A stretch of 64,000 bases of DNA from Acanthosepion esculentum. Taxonomy: Eukaryota; Mollusca; Cephalopoda; Sepiida; Sepiidae. Of this stretch, positions 20,341-33,966 are shown in pieces. The position numbers and the translations under genes were made by a program. The stretch is from assembly GCA_964036315.1 (NCBI GenBank), contig OZ038482.1, forward strand, positions 14,371,434-14,435,433, read 5' to 3'. Each line of letters opens with the position of its first letter. The stretch's first letter is position 1. The notes beneath the pieces are model-generated. The model made no database searches and was not told the DNA's origin. It was given only the letters and a program-made list of their open reading frames with translations.

Positions 20341-21559
20341 TGCATCTTGTCATGGAACAAAGGAGATTAAAGTTTTCTTCTGGACGGTAATGCATCTTGT
20401 CATGGAACAAAGGAGATTAAAGTTTTCTTCAGGGCGGTAATGCATCTTGTCATGGAACAAAGGAGATTAAACTTTTCTTCAGGACGGTAATGCATCTTGT
20501 CATGGCACAATGGAGATTAAAGTCTTCTTCAGGACGGTAATGCATCTTGTCATGGAACAAAAGAGATTAAAGGTTTGGTCAGGACGGTAATGCATCTTGT
20601 CGTGGAACAAAGGAGATTAAAGTTGTCTTCAGGACGGTAATGCATCTTGTCATGGAAAAAAGGAGATTAAAGTTTTCTTCAGGACGGTATTGCATCTTGT
20701 CATGGAACAAAGGAGATTAAACTTTTCTTCAGGACGGTAATGCATCTTGTCATGGAACAAAGGAGATTAAAGTTTTCTTCAGGGCGGTAATGCATCTTGT
20801 CATGGAACAAAGGAGATTAAAGTTTTCTTCAGGACGGTAATGCATCTTCTCGTGGAACAAGGGAGGTTAAAGTTTTCTTCAGGACTGTATTGCATCTTGT
20901 CATGGAACAAAGGAGATTAAAGTTTTCTTCAGGACGGTAATATATCTTGTCATGGAACAAAGGAGATTAAAGTTTTCTTCAGGACGGTAATGCATCTTGT
21001 CATGGCACAAAGGAGATTAAAGTCTTCTTCAGGACGGTAATGCATCTTGTCATGGAACAAAAGAGATTAAAGGTTTGGTCAGGACGGTAATGCATCTTGT
21101 CATGGAACAAAGGAGATTAAAGTTTTCTTCAGGACGGTAATGCATCTTGTCATGGAACAAAGGAGATTAAAGTTGTCTTCAGGACGGTAATGCATCTTGT
21201 CATGGAACAAAGGAGATTAAAGTTTTCTACAGGACGGTAATTCATCTTGTCATGGAACAAAGGAGCTTAAAGTCTTCTTCAGGACGGTAATGCATCTTGT
21301 CATGGAACAAAGGAGATTAATGTTTTCTTCAGGACGGTAATGCATCTAGTCATGGAACAAAGGAGATTAAAGTTTACTTCAGGGCGGTAATGCATCTTGT
21401 CATGGAAAAAGGAGATTAAAGTATTCTTCAGGACGGTAATTCATCTGGTCATGGAACAAAGGAGATTAAAGTTTTCTTCAAGACAGGTAATGCATCTTGT
21501 CATGGAACCAAGGAATTTAAAGTTTTCTTCAGGACGGTAATGCATCATGTCATGGAACA

Positions 21560-24500
21560 AAGGCGATAAAAGTTTTCTTCAGGACGGTAATGCATCTTGT
21601 CATGGAACAAAGAAGATTAAAGTTTTCTTCAGGACGGTAATGCATCTTGTCATGGAACAAATGAGATTAAAGTTTTCTTAAGGACGGTAATGTACCTTGT
21701 CATAGAACAAAGGAGATTAAAGTTTTCTTCAGGGTGGTAATGCATCTGGTCATGGAACAAAGGAGATTAAAGTTTTCTTCAGGACGGTAATGCATCTTGT
21801 CATGGAACAAAGGAGATTAAAGTTGTCTTCAGGGCGGTAATGCATCTTGTCATGGAACAAAGGAGATTAAAGTTTTCCTCAGGACGGTAATGCATCTTGT
21901 CATGGAACAAAGGAGATTAAAGTTTTCTACAGGACGGTAATACATCTTGCCATGGAAAAAGGAGATTAAAGTTTTCTTCAGGACGGTAATGCATCTTGTC
22001 ACGGAAAAAAAGAGATTAAATTTTTCTTCAGGACGGTAATGCATCTTGCCATGGAACAAAAGAGATTAAAGTTTTATTCAGGACGGTAATGCATCTTGTC
22101 ATGGAACAAAGGAGATTAAAGTTTTCTTCAGGACTGTAATGCATCTTGTCATGGCACAAAGGAGATTAAAGTATTCTTCAGGACGGTAATTCATCTTGTC
22201 ATGGGACAAAGGAGATTAAAGTTTTCTTCAAGACGGTAATGCATCTTGTCATGGAACAAAGGAGATTAAAGTTGTCTTCAGGACGGTAATGTATCTTGTC
22301 ATGGAAAAAGGAGATTAAAGTATTCTTCAGGACGGTAATTCATCTTGTCATGGAACAAAGGAGATTAAAGTTTTCTTCAAGACGGTAATGCATCTTGTCA
22401 TGGAACAAAGGAGATTAAAGTTTTCTTCAGGACGGTAATGCATCTTGTCATGGAACAAAGGAGATAAAAGTTTTCTTCAAAACGGTAATGCATCTTGTCA
22501 CGGAACCAAGGAGATTAAAGTTTTCTTCAGGACGGTATTGCATCTTGTCATGGAACAAAGGTGATTAAAGTTTTCTTCAGGAAGGTAATGCATCTTGTCA
22601 TGGAAAAAGGAGATTAAAGTTTTCTTCAGGACGATAATGCATCTTGTCATGGAACAAAGGAGATTAAAGTTTTCTTCAGGACGGTAATGCATCTTGTCAT
22701 GGAACAAATGAGATTAAAGTTTTCTTCAGGACGGTAATGCATCTTGTCATGGAACAAAGGAGATTAAAGTTTTCTTCTGGACGGTAATGCATTTTTCATG
22801 GAACAAAGGAGATTAAAGTTTTTTTCAGGACGGTAATGCATCTTGCCATGGAAAAAAGGAGATTAAAGTTTTCTTCTGGACGGTAATGCAATTTGTCATG
22901 GAACAAAATAGATTAAAGTTTTCTTCAGGACGGTAATGCATCTTGTCATGGAACAAAGGAGATTAAAGTTTTCTTCAGGACGGTAATGCATCTTGTCATG
23001 GAACAAAGGAGATTAAAGTTTTCTTCAGGACGGTAATGCATCTTGTCATGGAACAAAGGAGACTAAAGTTTTCTTCAGGACGGTAATGCATCTTGTCATG
23101 GAACAAAGGAGATAAAAGTTTTCTTCAAAACGGTAATGCATCTTGTCACGGAACCAAGGAGATTAAAGTTTTCTTCAGGACGGTATTGCCTCTTGTCATG
23201 GAACAAAGGTGATTAAAGTTTTCTTCAGGAAGGTAATGCATCTTGTCATGGAAAAAGGAGATTAAAGTTTTCTTCAGGACGGTAATGCATCTTGTCATGG
23301 AACAAAGGAGATTAAAGTTTTCTTCAGGACGGTGATGCATCTTGTCATAGAACCAATGAGATTAAAGTTTTCTTCAGGACGGTAATGCATCTTGTCATGG
23401 AACAAAGGAGATTAAAGTTTTCTTCTGGACGGTAATGCATTTTGTCATGGAACAAAGGAGATTAAAGTTTTTTTCATGACGGTAATGCATCTTGCCATGG
23501 AAAAAAGGAGATTAAAGTTTTCTTCTGGACGGTAATGCAATTTGTCATGGAACAAAATAGATTAAAGTTTTCTTCAGGACGGTAATGCATCTTGTCATGG
23601 AACAAAGGAGATTAAAGTTTTCTTCAGGACGGTAATGCATCTTGTCATGGAACAAAGGAGACTAAAGTTTTCTTCAGGACGGTAATGCATCTTGTCATGG
23701 AAAAAGAAGATTAAAGTTTTCTTCAGGACGGTAATGCATCTTGTCATGGAAAAAAGGAGATTAAAGTTTTCTTCAGGACGGTATTGCATCTTGTCATGGA
23801 ACAAAGGAGATTAAAGTTTTCTTAAGGACGGTAATGTACCTTGTCATGGAACAAAGGAGATTAAAGTTTTCTTCAGGGTGGTAATGCATCTGGTCATGGA
23901 ACAAAGGAGATTAAAGTTTTCTTCAGGACGGTAATGCATCTTGTCATGGAACAAAGGAGATTAAAGTTGTCTTCAGGGCGGTAATGTATCTTGTCATGGA
24001 ACAAAGGAGATTAAAGTTTTCCTCAGGACGGTAATGCATCTTGTCATGGAACAAAGGAGATTAAAGTTTTCTACAGGACGGTAATACATCTTGCCATGGA
24101 AAAAGGAGATTAAAGTTTTCTTCAGGACGGTAATGCATCTTGTCACGGAAAAAAAGAGATTAAATTTTTCTTCAGGACGGTAATGCATCTTGCCATGGAA
24201 CAAAGGAGATTAAAGTTTTCTTCAGGACGGTAATGCATCTTGTCATGGAACAAAGGAGATTAAAGTTTTCTTCAGGACGGTAATGCATCTTGTCATGGCA
24301 CAAAGGAGATTAAAGTATTCTTCAGGACGGTAATTCATCTTGTCATGGGACAAAGGAGATTAAAGTTTTCTTCAAGACGGTAATGCATCTTGTCATGGAA
24401 CAAAGGAGATTAAAGTTGTCTTCAGGACGGTAATGCATCTTGTCATGGAAAAAGGAGATTAAAGTATTCTTCAGGACGGTAATTCATCTTGTCATGGAAC

Positions 24501-27500
24501 AAAGGAGATTAAAGTTTTCTTCAAGACGGTAATGCATCTTGTCATGGAACAAAGGAGATTAAAGTTTTCTTCAGGACGGTAATGCATCTTGTCATGGAAC
24601 AAAGGAGATAAAAGTTTTCTTCAAAACGGTAATGCATCTTGTCACGGAACCAAGGAGATTAAAGTTTTCTTCAGGACGGTATTGCATCTTGTCATGGAAC
24701 AAAGGTGATTAAAGTTTTCTTCAGGAAGGTAATGCATCTTGTCATGGAAAAAGGAGATTAAAGTTTTCTTCAGGACGATAATGCATCTTGTCATGGAACA
24801 AAGGAGATTAAAGTTTTCTTCAGGACGGTAATGCATCTTGTCATGGAACAAATGAGATTAAAGTTTTCTTCAGGACGGTAATGCATCTTGTCATGGAACA
24901 AAGGAGATTAAAGTTTTCTTCTGGACGGTAATGCATTTTTCATGGAACAAAGGAGATTAAAGTTTTTTTCAGGACGGTAATGCATCTTGCCATGGAAAAA
25001 AGGAGATTAAAGTTTTCTTCTGGACGGTAATGCAATTTGTCATGGAACAAAATAGATTAAAGTTTTCTTCAGGACGGTAATGCATCTTGTCATGGAACAA
25101 AGGAGATTAAAGTTTTCTTCAGGACGGTAATGCATCTTGTCATGGAACAAAGAAGATTAAAGTTTTCTTCAGGACGGTAATGCATCTTGTCATGGAACAA
25201 ATGAGATTAAAGTTTTCTTAAGGACGGTAATGTACCTTGTCATGGAACAAAGGAGATTAAAGTTTTCTTCAGGGTGGTAATGCATCTGGTCATGGAACAA
25301 AGGAGATTAAAGTTTTCTTCAGGACGGTAATGCATCTTGTCATGGAACAAAGGAGATTAAAGTTGTCTTCAGGGCGGTAATGCATCTTGTCATGGAACAA
25401 AGGAGATTAAAGTTTTCCTCAGGACGGTAATGCATCTTGTCATGGAACAAAGGAGATTAAAGTTTTCTACAGGACGGTAATACATCTTGCCATGGAAAAA
25501 GGAGATTAAAGTTTTCTTCAGGACGGTAATGCATCTTGTCACGGAAAAAAAGAGATTAAATTTTTCTTCAGGACGGTAATGCATCTTGCCATGGAACAAA
25601 GGAGATTAAAGTTTTCTTCAGGACGGTAATGCATCTTGTCATGGAACAAAGGAGATTAAAGTTTTCTTCAGGACGGTAATGCATCTTGTCATGGCACAAA
25701 GGAGATTAAAGTATTCTTCAGGACGGTAATTCATCTTGTCATGGGACAAAGGAGATTAAAGTTTTCTTCAAGACGGTAATGCATCTTGTCATGGAACAAA
25801 GGAGATTAAAGTTGTCTTCAGGACGGTAATGTATCTTGTCATGGAAAAAGGAGATTAAAGTATTCTTCAGGACGGTAATTCATCTTGTCATGGAACAAAG
25901 GAGATTAAAGTTTTCTTCAAGACGGTAATGCATCTTGTCATGGAACAAAGGAGATTAAAGTTTTCTTCAGGACGGTAATGCATCTTGTCATGGAACAAAG
26001 GAGATAAATGTTTTCTTCAAAACGGTAATGCATCTTGTCACGGAACCAAGGAGATTAAAGTTTTCTTCAGGACGGTATTGCATCTTGTCATGGAACAAAG
26101 GTGATTAAAGTTTTCTTCAGGAAGGTAATGCATCTTGTCATGGAAAAAGGAGATTAAAGTTTTCTTCAGGACGATAATGCATCTTGTCATGGAACAAAGG
26201 AGATTAAAGTTTTCTTCAGGACGGTAATGCATCTTGTCATGGAACAAATGAGATTAAAGTTTTCTTCAGGACGGTAATGCATCTTGTCATGGAACAAAGG
26301 AGATTAAAGTTTTCTTCTGGACGGTAATGCATTTTTCATGGAACAAAGGAGATTAAAGTTTTTTTCAGGACGGTAATGCATCTTGCCATGGAAAAAAGGA
26401 GATTAAAGTTTTCTTCTGGACGGTAATGCAATTTGTCATGGAACAAAATAGATTAAAGTTTTCTTCAAGACGGTAATGCATCTTGTCATGGAACAAAGGA
26501 GATTAAAGTTTTCTTCAGGACGGTAATGCATCTTGTCATGGAACAAAGGAGATTAAAGTTTTCTTCAGGACGGTAATGCATCTTGTCATGGAACAAAGGA
26601 GACTAAAGTTTTCTTCAGGACGGTAATGCATCTTGTCATGGAACAAAGGAGATAAAAGTTTTCTTCAAAACGGTAATGCATCTTGTCACGGAACCAAGGA
26701 GATTAAAGTTTTCTTCAGGACGGTATTGCCTCTTGTCATGGAACAAAGGTGATTAAAGTTTTCTTCAGGAAGGTAATGCATCTTGTCATGGAAAAAGGAG
26801 ATTAAAGTTTTCTTCAGGACGGTAATGCATCTTGTCATGGAACAAAGGAGATTAAAGTTTTCTTCAGGACGGTGATGCATCTTGTCATAGAACAAATGAG
26901 ATTAAAGTTTTCTTCAGGACGGTAATGCATCTTGTCATGGAACAAAGGAGATTAAAGTTTTCTTCTGGACGGTAATGCATTTTGTCATGGAACAAAGGAG
27001 ATTAAAGTTTTTTTCATGACGGTAATGCATCTTGCCATGGAAAAAAGGAGATTAAAGTTTTCTTCTGGACGGTAATGCAATTTGTCATGGAACAAAATAG
27101 ATTAAAGTTTTCTTCAGGACGGTAATGCATCTTGTCATGGAACAAAGGAGATTAAAGTTTTCTTCAGGACGGTAATGCATCTTGTCATGGAACAAAGGAG
27201 ACTAAAGTTTTCTTCAGGACGGTAATGCATCTTGTCATGGAACAAAGGAGATTAAAGTTTTCTTCAGGACGGTAATGCATCTTCTCATGGAACAAAGGAG
27301 ATTAAAGTTTTCTTCAGGACGGGAATGCATCCTGTCATGGAAAAAAGGAGATTAAAGTTTTCTTCAGGACGGTAATACATCTTGCCATGGAACAAAGGAG
27401 ATTAAAGTTTTCTTCAGGACCGTAATGCATCTTGTCATGGAACAAAGGAGATTAAAGGTTTGGTCAGGAAGGTAATGCATCTTGTCATGGAAAAAGAAGA

Positions 27501-28840
27501 TTAAAGTTTTCTTCAGGACGGTAATGCATCTTGTCATGGAAAAAAGGAGATTAAAGTTTTCTTCAGGACGGTATTGCATCTTGTCATGGAACAAAGGAGA
27601 TTAAAGTTTTCTTAAGGACGGTAATGTACCTTGTCATGGAACAAAGGAGATTAAAGTTTTCTTCAGGGTGGTAATGCATCTGGTCATGGAACAAAGGAGA
27701 TTAAAGTTTTCTTCAGGACGGTAATGCATCTTGTCATGGAACAAAGGAGATTAAAGTTGTCTTCAGGGCGGTAATGTATCTTGTCATGGAACAAAGGAGA
27801 TTAAAGTTTTCTACAGGACGGTAATACATCTTGCCATGGAAAAAGGAGATTAAAGTTTTCTTCAGGACGGTAATGCATCTTGTCACGGAAAAAAAGAGAT
27901 TAAATTTTTCTTCAGGACGGTAATGCATCTTGCCATGGAACAAAGGAGATTAAAGTTTTCTTCAGGACGGTAATGCATCTTGTCATGGAACAAAGGAGAT
28001 TAAAGTTTTCTTCAGGACGGTAATGCATCTTGTCATGGCACAAAGGAGATTAAAGTATTCTTCAGGACGGTAATTCATCTTGTCATGGGACAAAGGAGAT
28101 TAAAGTTTTCTTCAAGACGGTAATGCATCTTGTCATGGAACAAAGGAGATTAAAGTTGTCTTCAGGACGGTAATGCATCTTGTCATGGAAAAAGGAGATT
28201 AAAGTATTCTTCAGGACGGTAATTCATCTTGTCATGGAACAAAGGAGATTAAAGTTTTCTTCAAGACGGTAATGCATCTTGTCATGGAACAAAGGAGATT
28301 AAAGTTTTCTTCAGGACGGTAATGCATCTTGTCATGGAACAAAGGAGATAAAAGTTTTCTTCAAAACGGTAATGCATCTTGTCACGGAACCAAGGAGATT
28401 AAAGTTTTCTTCAGGACGGTATTGCATCTTGTCATGGAACAAAGGTGATTAAAGTTTTCTTCAGGAAGGTAATGCATCTTGTCATGGAAAAAGGAGATTA
28501 AAGTTTTCTTCAGGACGATAATGCATCTTGTCATGGAACAAAGGAGATTAAAGTTTTCTTCAGGACGGTAATGCATCTTGTCATGGAACAAATGAGATTA
28601 AAGTTTTCTTCAGGACGGTAATGCATCTTGTCATGGAACAAAGGAGATTAAAGTTTTCTTCTGGACGGTAATGCATTTTTCATGGAACAAAAAAGATTAA
28701 AGTTTTTTTCAGGACGGTAATGCATCTTGCCATGGAAAAAAGGAGATTAAAGTTTTCTTCTGGACGGTAATGCAATTTGTCATGGAACAAAATAGATTAA
28801 AGTTTTCTTCAGGACGGTAATGCATCATGTCATGGAACAA
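21560..28840 (+). repeat. 3.54-kb segmental duplication within the array
   Basis: Copy 1 (about 21,560-25,099) and copy 2 (25,100-28,840) share ordered markers at a 3,540-bp offset: CTTAAGGACGG with GTACCTTGTCAT, GGGTGGTAATGCATCTGG, TCACGGAAAAAAAGAG and TCACGGAACCAAGG. Each copy is itself built from 648-bp sub-blocks (starts at 21,850, 22,498 and 23,146 against 25,390, 26,038 and 26,686). Copy 2 has gained 250 bp at 27,241-27,490 and lost one 50-bp unit near 27,790, moving the offset to 3,740 bp. Confidence 0.8.
27241..27490 (+). repeat. Five-unit insert matching 8.25-8.46 kb
   Basis: Absent from copy 1 of the 3.54-kb duplication. It carries GGGAATGCATCCTGTCATGG, a TTGCCATGGAAC unit, GGACCGTAATGC and AAAGGTTTGGTCAGGAAGG in that order, the same order as at about 8,281-8,450 and 9,631-9,800. 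Units resembling a distant part of the array have thus been placed inside this block. Confidence 0.7.
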
Positions 28841-29570
28841 AGGAGATTAAAGTTTTCTTCAGGACGGTAATGCATCTTGTCATGGAACAAAGGAGATTAA
28901 AGTTTTCTTCAGGACGGTAATGCATCTTGTCATGGAACAAAGGAGACTAAAGTTTTCTTCAGGACGGTAATGCATCTTGACATGGAACAAAGGAGATAAA
29001 AGTTTTCTTCAATACGGTAATGCATCTTGTCACGGAACCAAGGAGATTAAAGTTTTCTTCAGGACGGTATTGCATCTTGTCATGGAACAAAGGTGATTAA
29101 AGTTTTCTTCAGGAAGGTAATGCATCTTGTCATGGAAAAAGGAGATTAAAGTTTTCTTCAGGACGGTAATGCATCTTGTCATGGAACAAAGGAGATTAAA
29201 GTTTTCTTCAGGACGGTGATGCATCTTGTCATAGAACAAATGAGATTAAAGTTTTCTTCAGGACGGTAATGCATCTTGTCATGGAACAAAGGAGATTAAA
29301 GTTTTCTTCTGGACGGTAATGCATTTTGTCATGGAACAAAGGAGATTAAAGTTTTTTTCAGGACGGTAATGCATCTTGCCATGGAAAAAAGGAGATTAAA
29401 GTTTTCTTCTGGACGGTAATGCAATTTGTCATGGAACAAAATAGATTAAAGTTTTCTTCAGGACGGTAATGCATCTTGTCATGGAACAAAGGAGATTAAA
29501 GTTTTCTTCAGGACGGTAATGCATCTTGTCATGGAACAAAGGAGACTAAAGTTTTCTTCAGGACGGTAAT
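28382..29570 (+). repeat. Third copy of the 648-bp sub-blocks, offset 2,344 bp
   Basis: It matches 26,038-27,226 at an offset of 2,344 bp, with the TCACGGAACCAAGG, GGAAGGTAATGC, GGTGATGCATC, TCATAGAAC and GAGACTAAAG markers in order. After about 29,570 the marker set changes to the GATATT / CAGAACGG types that dominate the rest of the array. Confidence 0.7.
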
Positions 29571-32500
29571 GATTCTTGTCATGGAACAAAGGAGATTAAA
29601 GTTTCCTTCAGGACGGTAATGCATCTTGTCATGGAACAAATTAGATTAAAGTTTTCTTCTGGATGGTAATTCGTCTTGTCATGGAACAAAGGAGATCAAA
29701 GTTTTCTTCAGGACGGTAATGTATCTTGTCATGGAACAAAGGAGATTAAAATTTTCTTCAGGACGGTAATGCATCTTGTCATGGAACAAAGGAGATTAAA
29801 GTTTTCTTTAGGACGGTAATGCATTTCTCATGGAACAAAGGAGATTAAAGTTTTCTTCAGGACGGTAATGCATCTTGTCATGGAACAAAGGAGATTAAAG
29901 TTTTCTTTAGGACGGTAATGCATTTCTCATGGAACAAAGGAGATTAAAGTTTTCTTCGGGACGGTAATGCATCTTGTCATGGAACAAATGAGATTAAAGT
30001 TTTCTTTAGGACGGTAATGCATCTTGTCATGGAACAAAGGATATTAAAGTTTTCTTATGGGCGGTAATGCATCTTGTCATGGAACAAAGGAGATTAAAGT
30101 TTTCTTCAGAACGGTAATGCATGTTGCCATGGAAAAAGGAGATTAAAGTTTTCTTCAGGACGGTAATGCATCTTGTCATGGAAAAAAAGAGATTAAAGTT
30201 TTCTTCAGGACGGTAATGCATCTTGTCATGGAACAAAGGAGATTAAAGTTTTCTTCAGGACGGTAATGCATCTTGTCATGGAACAAAGGAGATTAAAGTT
30301 TTCTTCAGGACGGTAATGCATCTTGTCATGGAAGAAAGGAGATTAAAGTTTTCTTCAGGACGGTAATGCATCTTGTCATGGAAAAAAAGAGATTAAAGTT
30401 TTCTTCAGGACGGTAATGCATCTTGTCATGGAACAAAGGAGATTAAAGTTTTCTTCAGAACGGTAATGCATCTTGTCATGGAAGAAAGGAGATTAAAGTT
30501 TTCTTCAGGACGGTAATGCATCTTGTCATGGAAAAAAAGAGATTAAAGTTTTCTTCAGGACGGTAATGCATCTTGTCATGGAACAAAGGAGATTAAAGTT
30601 TTCTTCAGGACGGTAATGCATCTTGTCATGGAACAAAGGAGATTAAAGTTTTCTTCAGGACGGTAATGCATCTTGTCATGGAAGAAAGGAGATTAAAGTT
30701 TTCTTCAGGGCGGTTATGCATCTTGTCATGGAACAAATGAGATTAAAGTTTTCTTTAGGACGGTAATGCATCTTGTCATGGAACAAAGGATATTAAAGTT
30801 TTCTTTAGGACGGTAATGCATCTTGTCATGGAACAAAGGATATTAAAGTTTTCTTATGGGCGGTAATGCATCTTGTCATGGAACAAAGGAGATTAAAGTT
30901 TTCTTCAGAACGGTAATGCATGTTGCCATGGAAAAAGGAGATTAAAGTTTTCTTCAGGACGGTAATGCATCTTGTCATGGAAGAAAGGAGATTAAAGTTT
31001 TCTTCAGGACGGTAATGCATCTTGTCATGGAACAAAGGAGATTAAAGTTTTCTTCAGGACGGTAATGCATCTTGTCATGGAAGAAAGGAGATTAAAGTTT
31101 TCTTCAGGACGGTAATGCATCTTGTCATGGAACAAAGGATATTAAAGTTTTCTTCAGGACGGTAATGCATCTTGTCATGGAACAAAGGAGATTAAAGTTT
31201 TCTTCAGAACGGTAATGCATCTTGTCATGGAAGAAAGGAGATTAAAGTTTTCTTCAGGACGGTAATGCATCTTGTCATGGAAAAAAAGAGATTAAAGTTT
31301 TCTTCAGGACGGTAATGCATCTTGTCATGGAACAAAGGAGATTAAAGTTTTCTTCAGGACGGTAATGCATCTTGTCATGGAACAAAGGAGATTAAAGTTT
31401 TCTTCAGGACGGTAATGCATCTTGTCATGGAAGAAAGGAGATTAAAGTTTTCTTCAGGGCGGTTATGCATCTTGTCATGGAACAAATGAGATTAAAGTTT
31501 TCTTTAGGACGGTAATGCATCTTGTCATGGAACAAAGGATATTAAAGTTTTCTTTAGGACGGTAATGCATCTTGTCATGGAACAAAGGATATTAAAGTTT
31601 TCTTATGGGCGGTAATGCATCTTGTCATGGAACAAAGGAGATTAAAGTTTTCTTCAGAACGGTAATGCATGTTGCCATGGAAAAAGGAGATTAAAGTTTT
31701 CTTCAGGACGGTAATGCATCTTGTCATGGAAGAAAGGAGATTAAAGTTTTCTTCAGGACGGTAATGTATCTTGTCATGGAACAAAGGAGATTAAAGTTTT
31801 CTTCAGGACGGTAATGCATCTTGTCATGGAACAAAGGAGATTAAAGTTTTCTTCAGGACGGTAATGCATCTTGTCATGGAAGAAAGGAGATTAAAGTTTT
31901 CTTCAGGGAGGTTATGCATCTTGTCATGGAACAAATGAGATTAAAGTTTTCTTTAGGACGGTAATGCATCTTGTCATGGAACAAAGGATATTAAAGTTTT
32001 CTTTAGGACGGTAATGCATCTTGTCATGGAACAAAGGATATTAAAGTTTTCTTATGGGCGGTAATGCATCTTGTCATGGAACAAAGGAGATTAAAGTTTT
32101 CTTCAGAACGGTAATGCATCTTGTCATGGAAGAAAGGAGATTAAAGTTTTCTTCAGGACGGTAATGCATCTTGTCATGGAAAAAAAGAGATTAAAGTTTT
32201 CTTCAGGACGGTAATGCATCTTGTCATGGAACAAAGGAGATTAAAGTTTTCTTCAGGACGGTAATGCATCTTGTCATGGAACAAAGGAGATTAAAGTTTT
32301 CTTCAGGACGGTAATGCATCTTGTCATGGAAGAAAGGAGATTAAAGTTTTCTTCAGGGCGGTTATGCATCTTGTCATGGAACAAATGAGATTAAAGTTTT
32401 CTTTAGGACGGTAATGCATCTTGTCATGGAACAAAGGATATTAAAGTTTTCTTTAGGACGGTAATGCATCTTGTCATGGAACAAAGGATATTAAAGTTTT

Positions 32501-33500
32501 CTTATGGGCGGTAATGCATCTTGTCATGGAACAAAGGAGATTAAAGTTTTCTTCAGAACGGTAATGCATGTTGCCATGGAAAAAGGAGATTAAAGTTTTC
32601 TTTAGGACGGTAATGCATCTTGTCATGGAACAAAGGATATTAAAGTTTTCTTATGGACGGTAATGCATCTTGTCATGGAACAAAGGAGATTAAAGTTTTC
32701 TTCAGAACGGTAATGCATGTTGCCATGGAAAAAGGAGATTAAAGTTTTCTTTAGGACGGTAATGCATCTTGTCATGGAACAAAGGATATTAAAGTTTTCT
32801 TATGGACGGTAATGCATCTTGTCATGGAACAAAGGAGATTAAAGTTTTCTTCAGAACGGTAATGCATGTTGCCATGGAAAAAGGAGATTAAAGTTTTCTT
32901 CAGGACGGTAATGCATCTTGTCATGGAAGAAAGGAGATTAAAGTTTTCTTCAGGACGGTAATGCATCTTGTCATGGAACAAAGGAGATTAAAGTTTTCTT
33001 CAGGACGGTAATGCATCTTGTCATGGAACAAAGGAGATTAAAGTTTTCTTCAGGACGGTAATGCATCTTGTCATGGAAGAAAGGAGATTAAAGTTTTCTT
33101 CAGGACGGTAATGCATCTTGTCATGGAACAAAGGATATTAAAGTTTTCTTATGGGCGGTAATGCATCTTGTCATGGAACAAAGGAGATTAAAGTTTTCTT
33201 CAGAACGGTAATGCATGTTGCCATGGAAAAAGGAGATTAAAGTTTTCTTCAGGACGGTAATGCATCTTGTCATGGAAGAAAGGAGATTAAAGTTTTCTTC
33301 AGGACGGTAATGCATCTTGTCATGGAACAAAGGAGATTAAAGTTTTCTTCAGGACGGTAATGCATCTTGTCATGGAACAAAGGAGATTAAAGTTTTCTTC
33401 AGGACGGTAATGCATCTTGTCATGGAACAAAGGAGATTAAAGTTTTCTTCAGGACGGTAATGCATCTTGTCATGGAAGAAAGGAGATTAAAGTTTTCTTC
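29570..33500 (+). repeat. Transition zone with 749-799-bp repeats
   Basis: The GATATT-CTTATGGGCGG unit and the linked CAGAACGG, CATGTTGCC, AAAAAGG unit first appear here (about 30,030-30,130). Their recurrence at 30,027, 30,826 and 31,575 gives periods of 799 and 749 bp, followed by 1,197 and 349 bp. Older variants of the left part are lost after about 29.6 kb. Confidence 0.7.
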
Positions 33501-33966
33501 AGGACGGTAATGCATCTTGTCATGGAACAAAGGATATTAAAGTTTTCTTATGGGCGGTAATGCATCTTGTCATGGAACAAAGGAGATTAAAGTTTTCTTC
33601 AGGACGGTAATGCATGTTGCCATGGAAAAAGGAGATTAAAGTTTTCTTCAGGACGGTAATGCATGTTGCCATGGAAAAAGGAGATTAAAGTTTTCTTCAG
33701 GACGGTAATGCATGTTGCCATGGAAAAAGGAGATTAAAGTTTTCTTCAGGACGGTAATGCATCTTGTCATGGAAGAAAGGAGATTAAAGTTTTCTTCAGG
33801 ACGGTAATGCATCTTGTCATGGAACAAAGGAGATTAAAGTTTTCTTCAGGACGGTAATGCATCTTGTCATGGAACAAAGGAGATTAAAGTTTTCTTCAGG
33901 ACGGTAATGCATCTTGTCATGGAAGAAAGGAGATTAAAGTTTTCTTCAGGACGGTAATGCATCTTG

